Positions 17,022-25,699 of a stretch of 64,000 nt of DNA are shown here, one piece after another. The position numbers and the translations under genes are program-made. Within the stretch, counting starts at the first letter, position 1; every line of letters begins with the position of its first letter. The stretch spans positions 53,838 to 117,837 of the forward strand of contig JAGAPO010000086.1 in the NCBI GenBank assembly GCA_017623215.1. Reading direction: 5' to 3'. Below the pieces are notes generated by a model that made no database searches, was not told the origin of the DNA, and saw only the letters and a list, made by a program, of their open reading frames with translations. The DNA is from Lachnospiraceae bacterium. Lineage in GTDB: Bacteria; Bacillota; Clostridia; Lachnospirales; Lachnospiraceae.

Positions 17022-19043
17022 CTAAAGTGCTGTCTCCGAAATCTCTCCTGCCGTATCCTGCTTCAGAAGTTCGTCCCTCTCCTCCGGCGTCAGACTCTTT
17101 GCCGCCTCATTTGCATCTTTTAATACCTGCGCGTCGTTATAGATATCCGCGAGCTTGAATTCCATATCTCCGCTCTGACGGATTCCGAAGAAATCTCCCG
17201 GGCCTCGAAGCTTCAAATCCTCTCCTGCGATAAAGAAGCCGTCGTTCGATTTGTTCATGATCGAAAGCCGCTCCATCGTATCCTTTCCGGCATTTCCGCT
17301 GACCATAATACAATAGGACTGCGCCTTTCCCCGCCCCACACGCCCTCTGAGCTGGTGAAGCTGCGCCAGTCCGAAGCGCTCCGCATTCTCTATCATCATA
17401 ACGGTTGCGTTCGGTACATTGACACCGACTTCGACAACGGTAGTCGAGACCAGCACCTGAATCTCTCCTGCGGCAAACCGCTCCATAATCGTATTCTTCT
17501 CTTTCGGACGCATCTTCCCGTGAAGATATTCGACGGTTACGGTTCCGGGAAGTGCCTCGCGTACCTTCTCCGTATACTCGATTACATTCTCCGCCTCAAT
17601 TAACTCGCTCTCTTCGACCATCGGACAGATAATGTATGCCTGATGCCCCAGCGCAACCTGATTCTCAATGAACCGGTAGGCTTTCGGACGATACGTGGTA
17701 TCGACCACACAGTTCTTGATCGGAAGCCGGTCCGCCGGAAGCTCATTTACAAGGGAGATATCCAAATCACCGTAGAGAATAATCGCTAAGGTTCTTGGAA
17801 TCGGAGTCGCACTCATAACCAGCACATGCGGCTCCTCGCCTTTCTTTGACAGGCTTAAGCGCTGCTTCACGCCGAAACGATGCTGCTCATCCGTAACCAC
17901 AAGGCCGAGCCTGTCGTATTGTACCGTCTCCTGAATCAGCGCGTGCGTTCCGACGATGATATCCGCCTCATGGGACGCGATCTCCGCATATACCTTTTTC
18001 TTGGCAGCTGCTGTCATGGATCCGGTCAGCAGGACGGTCTTAAGCCCTTCCTGTTCCAGAAGCCGCCCAATCGACTCATAATGCTGCATCGCCAGCACCT
18101 CGGTCGGCACCATAATGCAGCCCTGGTACCCGTTCTTTGCCGCAAGGCAGAGAGCCAGCACAGCAAGAATCGTCTTTCCGGAGCCGACATCCCCCTGAAT
18201 CAGGCGGTTCATCCCAAAGGCCCCTTCCATATCGGTCCGAATCTCCTGCCAGACCCTTTTCTGCGCCCCGGTAAGCTGAAACGGCAGATTTTCAATCATC
18301 CGATCAAGGCTCGCGTCATACACCATCCGACACGAAGTAATTCTCGCCTGTTTTTCTTCCTTCAGCCTGGAAAGTCTCAGCGTAAACCGGAAGAATTCAT
18401 CGAATACCAGGCGTTTTCTCGCATCATACACCGTATCCATGGATTTCGGAAAATGGATCTCCCGAATTGCGGTCTCCCGCCTGATCAGACCGTATTCTTT
18501 TAAGATCCGCTTCGGAATCTGCTCTTCCGGGAATTCCAGCTCTCCAAGCGCCTGAGCCGCTGCCTTGGAGATCGCGTTATTCGTAAGTCCCTCTGTCAGC
18601 GAATAAATCGGTGTCAGATGATTCAGAAGCTTTCTGTATTCCTCCTGGCGGTAGATCTTTGGCTGATCCATGGTAAGGGAACCTCCCTTTCTTACCACCT
18701 TTCCCCGGAAGATATATCGAATTCCAGGCTTTAATGTATTCTTCAGATATGGCTGGTTAAACCAGGTAATCCGGATCTGACCGGTCGGATCTTTAATCGT
18801 ACAGGATAACAGATTCAGATTCCGAATCTTTTTAATCTCGGCAAGCCCATATACCGATCCTTCTATCGCAAGCAGCTCCCCTTCCGCCGCCTGGGCAATC
18901 GGAACCGGAAGCGCGCATTTGTCATAGCCTCTTGGAAAATATTCACACAAATCGCCGATGGTATAGACCCCAAGCTTTGCAAACAGCTTTGCGGTCTTCT
19001 CGCCGATTCCTTTTACAGCCTGTATCGTATCATTATATTTCAT
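17022..19043 (-). CDS. recG: ATP-dependent DNA helicase RecG
   Basis: Superfamily 2 helicase that reverses stalled replication forks and branch-migrates Holliday junctions. An N-terminal helix-hairpin-helix-like segment (VKGIGEKTAKLFAKLGV) and an OB wedge domain are followed by Walker A GDVGSGKT, the DExH-type box DEQH, MSATPIPRT (motif III) and the C-terminal QLHQLRGRVGRG (motif VI). The product is 673 residues. ATG 19043 has GAGG six bases upstream, while ATG 19055 lies against its GGGG. It is downstream of the rpmB-asp23-fakA group, the order seen in Bacillus, with a terminator between. Confidence 0.97.
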   Translation of the reverse strand: MKYNDTIQAVKGIGEKTAKLFAKLGVYTIGDLCEYFPRGYDKCALPVPIAQAAEGELLAIEGSVYGLAEIKKIRNLNLLSCTIKDPTGQIRITWFNQPYLKNTLKPGIRYIFRGKVVRKGGSLTMDQPKIYRQEEYRKLLNHLTPIYSLTEGLTNNAISKAAAQALGELEFPEEQIPKRILKEYGLIRRETAIREIHFPKSMDTVYDARKRLVFDEFFRFTLRLSRLKEEKQARITSCRMVYDASLDRMIENLPFQLTGAQKRVWQEIRTDMEGAFGMNRLIQGDVGSGKTILAVLALCLAAKNGYQGCIMVPTEVLAMQHYESIGRLLEQEGLKTVLLTGSMTAAAKKKVYAEIASHEADIIVGTHALIQETVQYDRLGLVVTDEQHRFGVKQRLSLSKKGEEPHVLVMSATPIPRTLAIILYGDLDISLVNELPADRLPIKNCVVDTTYRPKAYRFIENQVALGHQAYIICPMVEESELIEAENVIEYTEKVREALPGTVTVEYLHGKMRPKEKNTIMERFAAGEIQVLVSTTVVEVGVNVPNATVMMIENAERFGLAQLHQLRGRVGRGKAQSYCIMVSGNAGKDTMERLSIMNKSNDGFFIAGEDLKLRGPGDFFGIRQSGDMEFKLADIYNDAQVLKDANEAAKSLTPEERDELLKQDTAGEISETAL

Positions 19044-19155
19044 CGCAATCCTCATCCCCTTTGGAACTTCGCAGCGGAGCCCTACTGCAAAACCCGCCTG
19101 AGGCGAATTCTCCTATCGGAAGTTCCAGGCGCCCGGCTCCATAGTCTCATTTTAG

Positions 19156-19207
19156 AAAAAGGCCCTGCCACCTGCACCCGTCCCGGATGCGCACACAAGG
19201 CAGGACC
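19156..19207 (-). terminator. Intrinsic terminator after fakA
   Basis: Minus-strand stem GGTCCTGCC (19199-19207) with GGCAGGGCC (19161-19169), one G-U pair, followed by TTTTT (19160-19156). The 29-base loop can fold further. Confidence 0.8.
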
Positions 19208-19281
19208 TTCTCAAATTCGGATTCTATTCTTTCTTACCATGCATCCCCCGTAAATTGCGGAGTCAGGCATATCTTCTCTCA

Positions 19282-20970
19282 TTATTCTACGGATAGAACA
19301 TAGTAATAGATCGGCTGTCCGCCCAGATGCACCTCAACGTCCAGATTCGGATACTGATCCATAATTCGATCTGCTAACGCATTCGCATCCTCTTCACTGG
19401 TATCAGCGCCGTAATACAGGCTGATAAGCTCGGAGTCGTCATCCGCCATCTTCTCCACCAGCTCATATGCAATCTCGGAGATATCGCTGCCGACCGCAAG
19501 GATGGTCTTATCGTCAAGACCCATAATATCTCCCTGCTTAATCTCCTTGCCGTCAATCTGGGTATCTCTTACCGCGTACGTTACCTGGCCGGTCTTAACG
19601 CGCTTCATCTCCGCAGTCATATGCTCCTCATTCTCCTCGGGGGTCTTATCCTCCACATAGTTAATGATTGCATTGATTCCCTGCGGAACCGTCTTCGAAG
19701 GAATTACGATAATCTTCTTATCCTCGGTCAGATCCTTCGCCTGATTTGCTGCAAGCACAATATTCGAGTTATTCGGAAGGATAAAAATCGTATCCGCGTT
19801 CACGGCGTCAATTGCGTTCAGCATGTCCTCCGTGCTGGGATTCATCGTCTGTCCTCCCTCGATCAGATAATCGACACCAAGGCCGGTAAAAATCTCATTG
19901 ATGCCCTCACCGATGGATACCGCAACAAAGCCGACCTTCTTTCTGGGCTCGGCCTTCTTCGGAGCTTCCGGCTTCTTTGCCTGCGCATTCTGAGCTGCCT
20001 TTTCTGCGTCCATGATAACGCGTTCATTATGCTCCTCGCGCATATTATCGATCTTCATTCTGGTCAGGGAACCGTACGTCAACGCTCTCTGGATTGCAAG
20101 TCCGGGATCGTTGGTATGTACGTGAACCTTGACAATGTCATCGTCCGATACCACTACGATCGAATCACCGATGGATTCCAGATACGCCTTGAAGGCAAGC
20201 TCCGTATCCATTGTATATTCCTTCTCCAGCATAATGATGAATTCTGTGCAATAGCCAAACTTAATATCAGCAGTCGATATTTCATCGCGGTTGGTCACAC
20301 CTTCGGAAACAACTGCTTTCTGAGCCGGAGCCTCCGCCTCAAATACGACCTCTTTACCAAGCATCGCGTCATAAGCGCCCTTCACTATCTCTAAAAGTCC
20401 CTGTCCGCCGGAATCCACAACGCCCGCTTCCTTCAGAACCGGAAGCAGCTCCGGTGTGCGGTTGAGAACCTCCTGCATATACTTAAGAACCTCTTCTCCG
20501 AAGTATACCAAATCCTCCGTCTCCATCGCAAGTTCAGCCGCCTTTTCAGCGCCGCCTCTTGCAACAGTCAGAATCGTTCCCTCCTTCGGCTTCATAACAG
20601 CCTTATAAGCCGTCTCAACCGCTTTCTGGAATGCGTTTGCCATTACTGCGACGTCGATTACCTCATGCTCTTTTACTTCCTTGGTAAAGCCGCGGAAGAG
20701 CTGTGATAAGATAACGCCGGAGTTGCCTCTCGCTCCGCGCAGGGAACCGCTCGAAATTGCCTTTGCAAGGGACTCCATCGTTGGCTCCTGCAGAGCGTTT
20801 ACCTCCTTTGCAGCCGCCATAATGGTAAGTGTCATATTCGTACCGGTATCCCCGTCCGGAACCGGGAAAACGTTCAATTCGTTGATATATTCTTTCTTGG
20901 CCTCAATGCTCTTCGCACCCGCTAAAAACATCTTGCGCAGCAGCTTCGCATCAATCTGGTTCATAATCAC
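19282..20970 (-). CDS. fakA: DAK2-domain fatty acid kinase subunit (YloV/FakA)
   Basis: ATP-binding kinase subunit that phosphorylates fatty acids held by a DegV/FakB partner, allowing exogenous fatty acids into phospholipid synthesis (established in Staphylococcus). The DAK2 domain at the N-terminus shows NVFPVPDGDTGTNM and GARGNSGVILSQLFRG; the C-terminal half carries FVAVSIGEGINEIFTGLGVD and VIPSKTVPQGI. Length is about 563 residues. GTG 20970 is nine bases from AGGAGG, ATG 20964 fifteen, so the GTG is preferred. It follows asp23 by 35 bases. Confidence 0.93.
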   Translation of the reverse strand: MIMNQIDAKLLRKMFLAGAKSIEAKKEYINELNVFPVPDGDTGTNMTLTIMAAAKEVNALQEPTMESLAKAISSGSLRGARGNSGVILSQLFRGFTKEVKEHEVIDVAVMANAFQKAVETAYKAVMKPKEGTILTVARGGAEKAAELAMETEDLVYFGEEVLKYMQEVLNRTPELLPVLKEAGVVDSGGQGLLEIVKGAYDAMLGKEVVFEAEAPAQKAVVSEGVTNRDEISTADIKFGYCTEFIIMLEKEYTMDTELAFKAYLESIGDSIVVVSDDDIVKVHVHTNDPGLAIQRALTYGSLTRMKIDNMREEHNERVIMDAEKAAQNAQAKKPEAPKKAEPRKKVGFVAVSIGEGINEIFTGLGVDYLIEGGQTMNPSTEDMLNAIDAVNADTIFILPNNSNIVLAANQAKDLTEDKKIIVIPSKTVPQGINAIINYVEDKTPEENEEHMTAEMKRVKTGQVTYAVRDTQIDGKEIKQGDIMGLDDKTILAVGSDISEIAYELVEKMADDDSELISLYYGADTSEEDANALADRIMDQYPNLDVEVHLGGQPIYYYVLSVE

Positions 20971-21005
20971 TGATCTGTTCCTCCTTAACACAATTAATTG
21001 CCGTC

Positions 21006-21362
21006 TTAGTCGATGACTCTGACGCCCTCGACGTAAATATTAATCTTCGCAACCTCAAGACCGGCAAATTCCTCTACTTTATATTTAACGTTGTCGATTA
21101 GATTATCGGCAACCGCGGAAATGCTGACACCGTAGGAAACAATAATATGAAGATCAATGATAATCTGGTTGTTCTCAACCGTTACATTCACACCATTGGT
21201 CAAACGTTCTTTCTTCAGAAGCTTCGCAAAGCCGTCCTTTACGCTGATGGAAGCCATTCCAACCACGCCGAAGCATTCCACCGCGGACGAACCCGCATAC
21301 TGCGCGATCACATCCTTATCTACTGTGATATCGCCCATGTTCGTGCTCATATATCCATTCAT
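21006..21362 (-). CDS. Asp23/Gls24 family protein (YloU)
   Basis: A 118-residue Asp23-domain protein. Relatives are abundant alkaline-shock or envelope-stress proteins; the YloU branch is always near fakA and its precise job is unknown. Family features: GDITVDKDVIAQYAG at the start and IIDLHIIVSYGVSI in the middle, ending in INIYVEGVRVID. The ATG at 21362 has GGAGGG seven bases upstream, and a TATAAT box lies at 21422-21427 (minus). First gene of the asp23-fakA unit. Confidence 0.93.
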   Translation of the reverse strand: MNGYMSTNMGDITVDKDVIAQYAGSSAVECFGVVGMASISVKDGFAKLLKKERLTNGVNVTVENNQIIIDLHIIVSYGVSISAVADNLIDNVKYKVEEFAGLEVAKINIYVEGVRVID

Positions 21363-21458
21363 AGATAACCCTCCAATTCCATATAATTAATTCCGAAAGC
21401 CGAACGCGCTCTCTCTCTATCATTATAACCTGTTTTCCCGAAAAAAGAAATGTTTTTT

Positions 21459-21488
21459 TTGACTTATTGGAAAATTCCTGCATATATT
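21459..21488 (+). promoter_or_regulatory. Promoter of the small membrane protein gene
   Basis: TTGACT (21459-21464), 18 bases, TATATT (21483-21488), 33 bases before the ATG at 21522. Confidence 0.55.
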
Positions 21489-21521
21489 ATGATAAACCCA
21501 GAGATACCGGAAGGATTTCCC

Positions 21522-21662
21522 ATGAAACGGATGCTCGGATTTATCTTATTCTGGATTGCGATTGGCATGACCATTATGATATTTATCAAAAACGGTCTTC
21601 TTGCCGCATGTATTATCATACTCCTTCTCCTTCTCGGCTATAACTTCTTTTGCTGCCCGTAA
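21522..21662 (+). CDS. 46-residue membrane protein, unknown function
   Basis: Starts MKRMLGFILFWIAIGM and consists almost entirely of two hydrophobic stretches separated by a short IKNG turn, so a two-pass hairpin in the membrane is likely; it ends in a cysteine pair. AAGGA precedes the ATG and a sigma-A promoter precedes that. I believe similar small proteins occur across Lachnospiraceae but cannot verify it here. It is divergent from asp23 and convergent with rpmB. Confidence 0.65.
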   Translation: MKRMLGFILFWIAIGMTIMIFIKNGLLAACIIILLLLLGYNFFCCP

Positions 21663-21750
21663 GGCGAAGAAGCCCGTCCCGCGTTTTCATCATTCCGCGC
21701 ACAGGAATCTCTTTGGCTGTGCTTTGCTTAAAATCAAAATTATGATTTGC

Positions 21751-21784
21751 AAAACAAAATGGGTGCCAGTTCTCTGACACCCAT
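21751..21784 (-). terminator. Intrinsic terminator of rpmB
   Basis: Minus-strand stem ATGGGTGTCAG/CTGGCACCCAT (21774-21784 and 21759-21769) with a four-base loop, followed by a T-rich run (21759-21751). Confidence 0.85.
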
Positions 21785-21810
21785 TTTCAAAGGATATAAG
21801 CTTATCCCTA

Positions 21811-22008
21811 TTAAGCGCGCTCTACCTTGCCGGATCTGAGGCAGGAAGTACAAACATACATTCTCTGTGTTCCACCGTTAACCTTAACGCGAACAGACTT
21901 AACGTTTGATTTCCACATCTTGTTGGATCTGCCGGATACATTACTTCTGGTAATGCTGACTTTTCTTCCAAAATGAGCTCCTTTATCGCAAATTGCACAT
22001 CTAGCCAT
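21811..22008 (-). CDS. rpmB: 50S ribosomal protein L28
   Basis: A 65-residue large-subunit protein. It begins MARCAICDKGAHFGRKVS and ends VCTSCLRSGKVERA, so the zinc-binding CxxC pairs of the C+ form are kept (CAIC and CTSC). The RBS is AAGGAGGTG, and a TTGCAA-17-TAGAAT promoter and a terminator frame it as a single-gene unit. A small AGGCCTATGGCCT dyad lies in its leader. Confidence 0.98.
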   Translation of the reverse strand: MARCAICDKGAHFGRKVSITRSNVSGRSNKMWKSNVKSVRVKVNGGTQRMYVCTSCLRSGKVERA

Positions 22009-22063
22009 TATAAAAGCACCTCCTTAGATAACATAATTAGGCCTATGGCCTGAAAACACATTT

Positions 22064-22092
22064 ATTCTACCAGAAAATTTTCTATATTGCAA
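22064..22092 (-). promoter_or_regulatory. Sigma-A promoter of rpmB
   Basis: TTGCAA (22087-22092), 17 bases, TAGAAT (22064-22069) on the minus strand. Confidence 0.65.
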
Positions 22093-22152
22093 GCAAAATT
22101 TTATTTTTTTTTCAAACTTCTTCCGGAACGCCTTGAACCGGAAAAATATGGG

Positions 22153-22587
22153 CTATTTTGTCCCAGCTGAAGCGGTGTCTGTCTTAGCGCTCTCACCGTT
22201 TAGAATCTCGGTTACTTTCTCCTCTACCTCGCCGTTCACACTGTCCTCTTTCTTGCCCTTGGTGAACTTGTCCACGATATCCGGAACCATATCAAGTACC
22301 TTGGTGATAGCATCCTGATTCTTGACATTGACCAGTCTGGTGTGACCGTTCTGAATAACCAGAACGGAGCTTGGAGTCATCTTTCCGCCCATTCCGCCGC
22401 CAGCGCTGTTCTTGCCGTTGCCGGCCGCAGCACCCGCGCCGACGCCAAAGCTGACATCAACAAGAGGAAGAATGATGGTTCCGTCGTCGAACTTAACCGC
22501 GTCGCCCACTACTGTCTTGGTTGTCAGAAAACTGTCCATTCCCTTAAATAACGCTTCTACCGTTCCGTTAAATGTATTCTCCGTCAT
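22153..22587 (-). CDS. gerW: GerW-family sporulation protein (YtfJ)
   Basis: A 144-residue spore protein; in Bacillus GerW is made in the forespore and needed for L-alanine germination. The family core is visible: an N-terminal amphipathic segment (NGTVEALFKGMDSFL), ILPLVDVSFGVGAGAA, a glycine-rich linker, then GGGMGGKMTPSSVLVI. The C-terminal 40 residues are charged and variable. It follows the DUF2953 gene by about 90 bases, the ytfI-ytfJ arrangement. Confidence 0.93.
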   Translation of the reverse strand: MTENTFNGTVEALFKGMDSFLTTKTVVGDAVKFDDGTIILPLVDVSFGVGAGAAAGNGKNSAGGGMGGKMTPSSVLVIQNGHTRLVNVKNQDAITKVLDMVPDIVDKFTKGKKEDSVNGEVEEKVTEILNGESAKTDTASAGTK

Positions 22588-22680
22588 TTTATAAACCTCC
22601 GTTTTATTATTCTATTCGTTTTCCGCCATGAATTCTTTTTTCGTTTCCTAACTGTCAATCCTACTGCGAACCTTTGCTGC

Positions 22681-23865
22681 TCAAGCTGCCTTTTGATCCT
22701 TTGCTGCATCCTGCTGTTTCCCGCGCAGTGCCGAGGAAAGCCGTTTGGCATTCCGTATCAGCCTTCTGACACCCTTATTCAGAATAATCCTGATAATTAG
22801 TATAAGCAGTGTTCCCAGCCTTATTCGGCCTTTTAATCCGACCTCACCCTCGTATCTCTTCTCCTCAAAATCCGGTATAATCGTAAATTGATTGCCCGAT
22901 TTTGCATACATCAGCGACAGAACGCCAAGCATCTGGCCGGTGGAACACGGATCTCCGGTTCCAAGTGTAAGCGTCCCCCACATCTTGTATGGAAGGAGAT
23001 GACGCAGTATCTTTTTCAAAAGCCGCCAGGTATGGCCGATGGCAGCTTTATGAACCTCGTTTGTAAGGAATTTCTTAATTAGCCGGTATTTCCGCTTCCC
23101 TTCCTCAATTCCTCCGCGCCCTTTTTTAAGTGTCTCTGCGATCGTTTCGAATATGCCGCGTATCTTATCCGGAATTCGCTTGATGGCCTCGATTCCTGCG
23201 CCAATCTTATGACGCAGCGCAGAAAGCTTCTCCCGGAGGGTATCGCCGGAACGGCTTTTCCCGGTTAACGGCGTCTCGACGGCTTCTTCTGAACCGATTT
23301 CTTCGGAACCGGCTTCTTCTTCCGATTCGTTCTTCGATTCTTCTTCCGCGGAGGCCGCTTTCCGTTGGTCCGGAGCCGTATTCGGTTCCGTCTGAGGCGT
23401 CTTTCCCTGAGCCTCCGGAGCGGAAGTCTGTTCCCGTACCTCTGCAGCGGAAGGGGAGCCGCCGGAATCCACAGCCTGTCCTGCCTCCGCGGGATCCCTA
23501 AGCTTTGCTTCCTGTTCTTTGCTGCCGCTCTTTGCTTCCCGCGCTTCCTTCTTCTTTTGCTTTGCCTCCGTCCACTCCGATTTTTTCTTCTGCCACTCCT
23601 CATCATTGGAGTAGAACAGGACCGGGCCGATTCGAAGCTCAATCGAAAGCTTCTGATGATAGGAGACCTTCAGCCGCACAAGCCGAAGCAGCCAGGTAAC
23701 GCGTGCATCCGCATTCAGCTCCTCCCGTTTGGATAGATCCGCCCTGTAGCGAATCGGTACCAGCAGTACGATAAGCAGGATAAGTAACACAAGGCCGAGT
23801 ACGGCAAGCAGAGTCCATCCGATTGCCTGCAGCAAAATCAATATAATATCCAATATAAGATGCAA
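22681..23865 (-). CDS. DUF2953 membrane-anchored protein (YtfI-like)
   Basis: A 394-residue protein of unknown function. Two hydrophobic stretches near the N-terminus (residues 1-37) are followed by the DUF2953 signature VPIRYRADLS and WLLRLVRLKVSYH. Residues about 105-205 form a Lys/Glu/Ser/Pro-rich, low-complexity insertion that the B. subtilis homologue would not need, and the domain resumes with AIGHTWRLLKKILRHLLPYK. The start is a TTG at 23865 because a stop lies five codons upstream and no ATG is near. The pairing with gerW suggests a sporulation link. Confidence 0.82.
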   Translation of the reverse strand: MHLILDIILILLQAIGWTLLAVLGLVLLILLIVLLVPIRYRADLSKREELNADARVTWLLRLVRLKVSYHQKLSIELRIGPVLFYSNDEEWQKKKSEWTEAKQKKKEAREAKSGSKEQEAKLRDPAEAGQAVDSGGSPSAAEVREQTSAPEAQGKTPQTEPNTAPDQRKAASAEEESKNESEEEAGSEEIGSEEAVETPLTGKSRSGDTLREKLSALRHKIGAGIEAIKRIPDKIRGIFETIAETLKKGRGGIEEGKRKYRLIKKFLTNEVHKAAIGHTWRLLKKILRHLLPYKMWGTLTLGTGDPCSTGQMLGVLSLMYAKSGNQFTIIPDFEEKRYEGEVGLKGRIRLGTLLILIIRIILNKGVRRLIRNAKRLSSALRGKQQDAAKDQKAA

Positions 23866-23908
23866 TATCTGAATTCCCGCTCACCTTCTTCCTGCGTCTG
23901 CTATCTGG

Positions 23909-24226
23909 TTACTGCTTATTCGAAAAATACTTTCTGACGTCAAATCCGCCGGTCTCCTGATAGATCTCATCAATCATATCTCTGACTAACAGACAGGCCT
24001 CATCCCGTCCCTTTGCAAGCCCGACGATATGTACGTCTCTCTTTTTATAGTAAGGGAACAATAATTCCTTTGCTTCCAGAATATCGAACAGGTTTGCCTC
24101 ATTGGACGCAAATGTAATGCAGAAAATGCCGGACACGAATCTGCCGTGTTCGATTTGGTGCATAATCCTGCGATGTTTCTTCTTTACATTATCGCCAAAA
24201 TACATTGTTTCATTCCAAAGAATCAT
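23909..24226 (-). CDS. Conserved-looking 105-residue protein, function unknown
   Basis: I do not recognise a family. The product is soluble, mixed alpha/beta (FVSGIFCITFASNEANLFDIL, then DVHIVGLAKGRDEACLLVRDMI), and has no signal peptide. GAGG lies a few bases before the ATG. It is 28 bases downstream of the 475-residue unknown gene and 43 upstream of the DUF2953 gene, so all are probably co-transcribed. The HIVGLAKGRDEA segment suggests a small nucleotide- or metabolite-related fold, but this is speculation. Confidence 0.75.
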   Translation of the reverse strand: MILWNETMYFGDNVKKKHRRIMHQIEHGRFVSGIFCITFASNEANLFDILEAKELLFPYYKKRDVHIVGLAKGRDEACLLVRDMIDEIYQETGGFDVRKYFSNKQ

Positions 24227-24254
24227 AGTTCCTCACATTCTGCATTCTATTGCA

Positions 24255-25682
24255 TTACTTCCACACTTCCATAGCTTCCCAGAAGAGCTCGAGACTTGCT
24301 GCCTTTTCCGCCATATCGCGGCATCCGGCAAGCGAACCTCTTACATAATCCATAACCTCACTTCTGGACGAGAAAAAGACCGGAAGCTCCTTTAAGACAG
24401 CGGCGATCAGCGCACGATTCTGATACTTTCCGCCGGCTTCCAACAGCGCGGATAGTTCATTCGTCAAGGACTTCTTTACCTCGTTCAGATACGCCTCATC
24501 CGCCTCACCCTTTTCCGGCTCCGGATCCAGTTCGGCAAAGGTACTGTCATCCAGCAGTCTCTGCGCCATAACAAGCCGCTGATATAATTTATCCAGCATC
24601 ATCGGTGCGAGCAGCTTGCTGTGCGTCTCCTTAATCATCTCAAGAACGGATTCGTAGGCAGGTATCCCGCCAAGGAGTGTCTCAATGCTTCCTTCCAGCT
24701 TTGCAAGCTCGGTATCCAGCTCTTCGATCTTATCGTTCTGCGCCTTCTTTGAGGACAAATGCTCAAATGCCTCCTTAACTGCCAGAATAATCGAACGTTC
24801 CACCTCTTCCTGTCCATCCTGCTCCGGCTGCGCATACGGCTGAAGCAAAAGCACCGCGTATATGCAGTTAATAAGACCCTGCAGCCCGATCACAAGATCG
24901 GTTGCATTATTCAAATAGCTGGTCCCCTCATCCAGAAGCTCTTTGCATGCCTCATACTCTTCCTGATTCATATCGGAATAACGGAAAGCGTCAATCTTTG
25001 TAAGCAGCTTCTTTGCCTGCGTTCCTTCCTGCTCAAAGCTCTCGGGCTCATTGATTCCGGCGGCGGAACGAAGCATATACAGATAGGACTCGACTGCGGT
25101 CTTATCCAGTCCCTTATAATTATCAAAGCTGTCCTCCAGGAACGTAAAGAACTTATTCTTTGTCATACGCACCGGAAGCTGGGACAGCATCATTCGAATC
25201 TTTTCATTCATGACTGCATTATCTTCGCCATTAAATATCTCAAGCAGAATCTCTCGTGCCGCCTCGTCATCTCCCTCATATTCCGGAAGCTCCTTGTAGC
25301 GATATTCCAGACGGTTCAGAATATATTCGCGCAGCAAGAACCGATCGGTATAAGACGTCAGCACATCCATCCGTCGGCTCATACGGCGGCGCAGCGCATC
25401 TGCAAGCGCAAGAGCCTTCTCCATACGCTCCCCGTCGTATTCCTCCGGCATAATCTCCGGAATCAGGGCGTTCACAGCGCCCACAATCTCCCAGTCATCC
25501 TCCGACAGGCGAATCTCCCCATCTCTTATCGATTCATAAAATGCAGGATACTGCAGGGTGAACTGCAGTCTGGCATACTGGCAGTATACACCTGCCATAT
25601 CGCTTAAAAACATGGGAAGATTCTTCTCCAGATTCTTCCCCTCCCGTATCTCACGATTCATTGCTTTCAGATTCTTATTCAT
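24255..25682 (-). CDS. Large helical protein, function unknown
   Basis: A 475-residue soluble protein predicted mostly helical, with charged Leu/Glu/Lys-rich repeats and no P-loop, zinc motif or membrane segment. Notable stretches are SRRMDVLTSYTDRFLLREYILNR-type helices near residue 110 and an Asn/Glu-rich coiled region near 300-325. The ATG at 25682 has GAGG six bases upstream; a GTG at 25694 overlaps that site. It lies 17 bases after the rhomboid-like gene. It may be a membrane-complex adaptor, but nothing in the sequence proves it. Confidence 0.78.
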   Translation of the reverse strand: MNKNLKAMNREIREGKNLEKNLPMFLSDMAGVYCQYARLQFTLQYPAFYESIRDGEIRLSEDDWEIVGAVNALIPEIMPEEYDGERMEKALALADALRRRMSRRMDVLTSYTDRFLLREYILNRLEYRYKELPEYEGDDEAAREILLEIFNGEDNAVMNEKIRMMLSQLPVRMTKNKFFTFLEDSFDNYKGLDKTAVESYLYMLRSAAGINEPESFEQEGTQAKKLLTKIDAFRYSDMNQEEYEACKELLDEGTSYLNNATDLVIGLQGLINCIYAVLLLQPYAQPEQDGQEEVERSIILAVKEAFEHLSSKKAQNDKIEELDTELAKLEGSIETLLGGIPAYESVLEMIKETHSKLLAPMMLDKLYQRLVMAQRLLDDSTFAELDPEPEKGEADEAYLNEVKKSLTNELSALLEAGGKYQNRALIAAVLKELPVFFSSRSEVMDYVRGSLAGCRDMAEKAASLELFWEAMEVWK

Positions 25683-25699
25683 ACGTAACCTCACAGATT

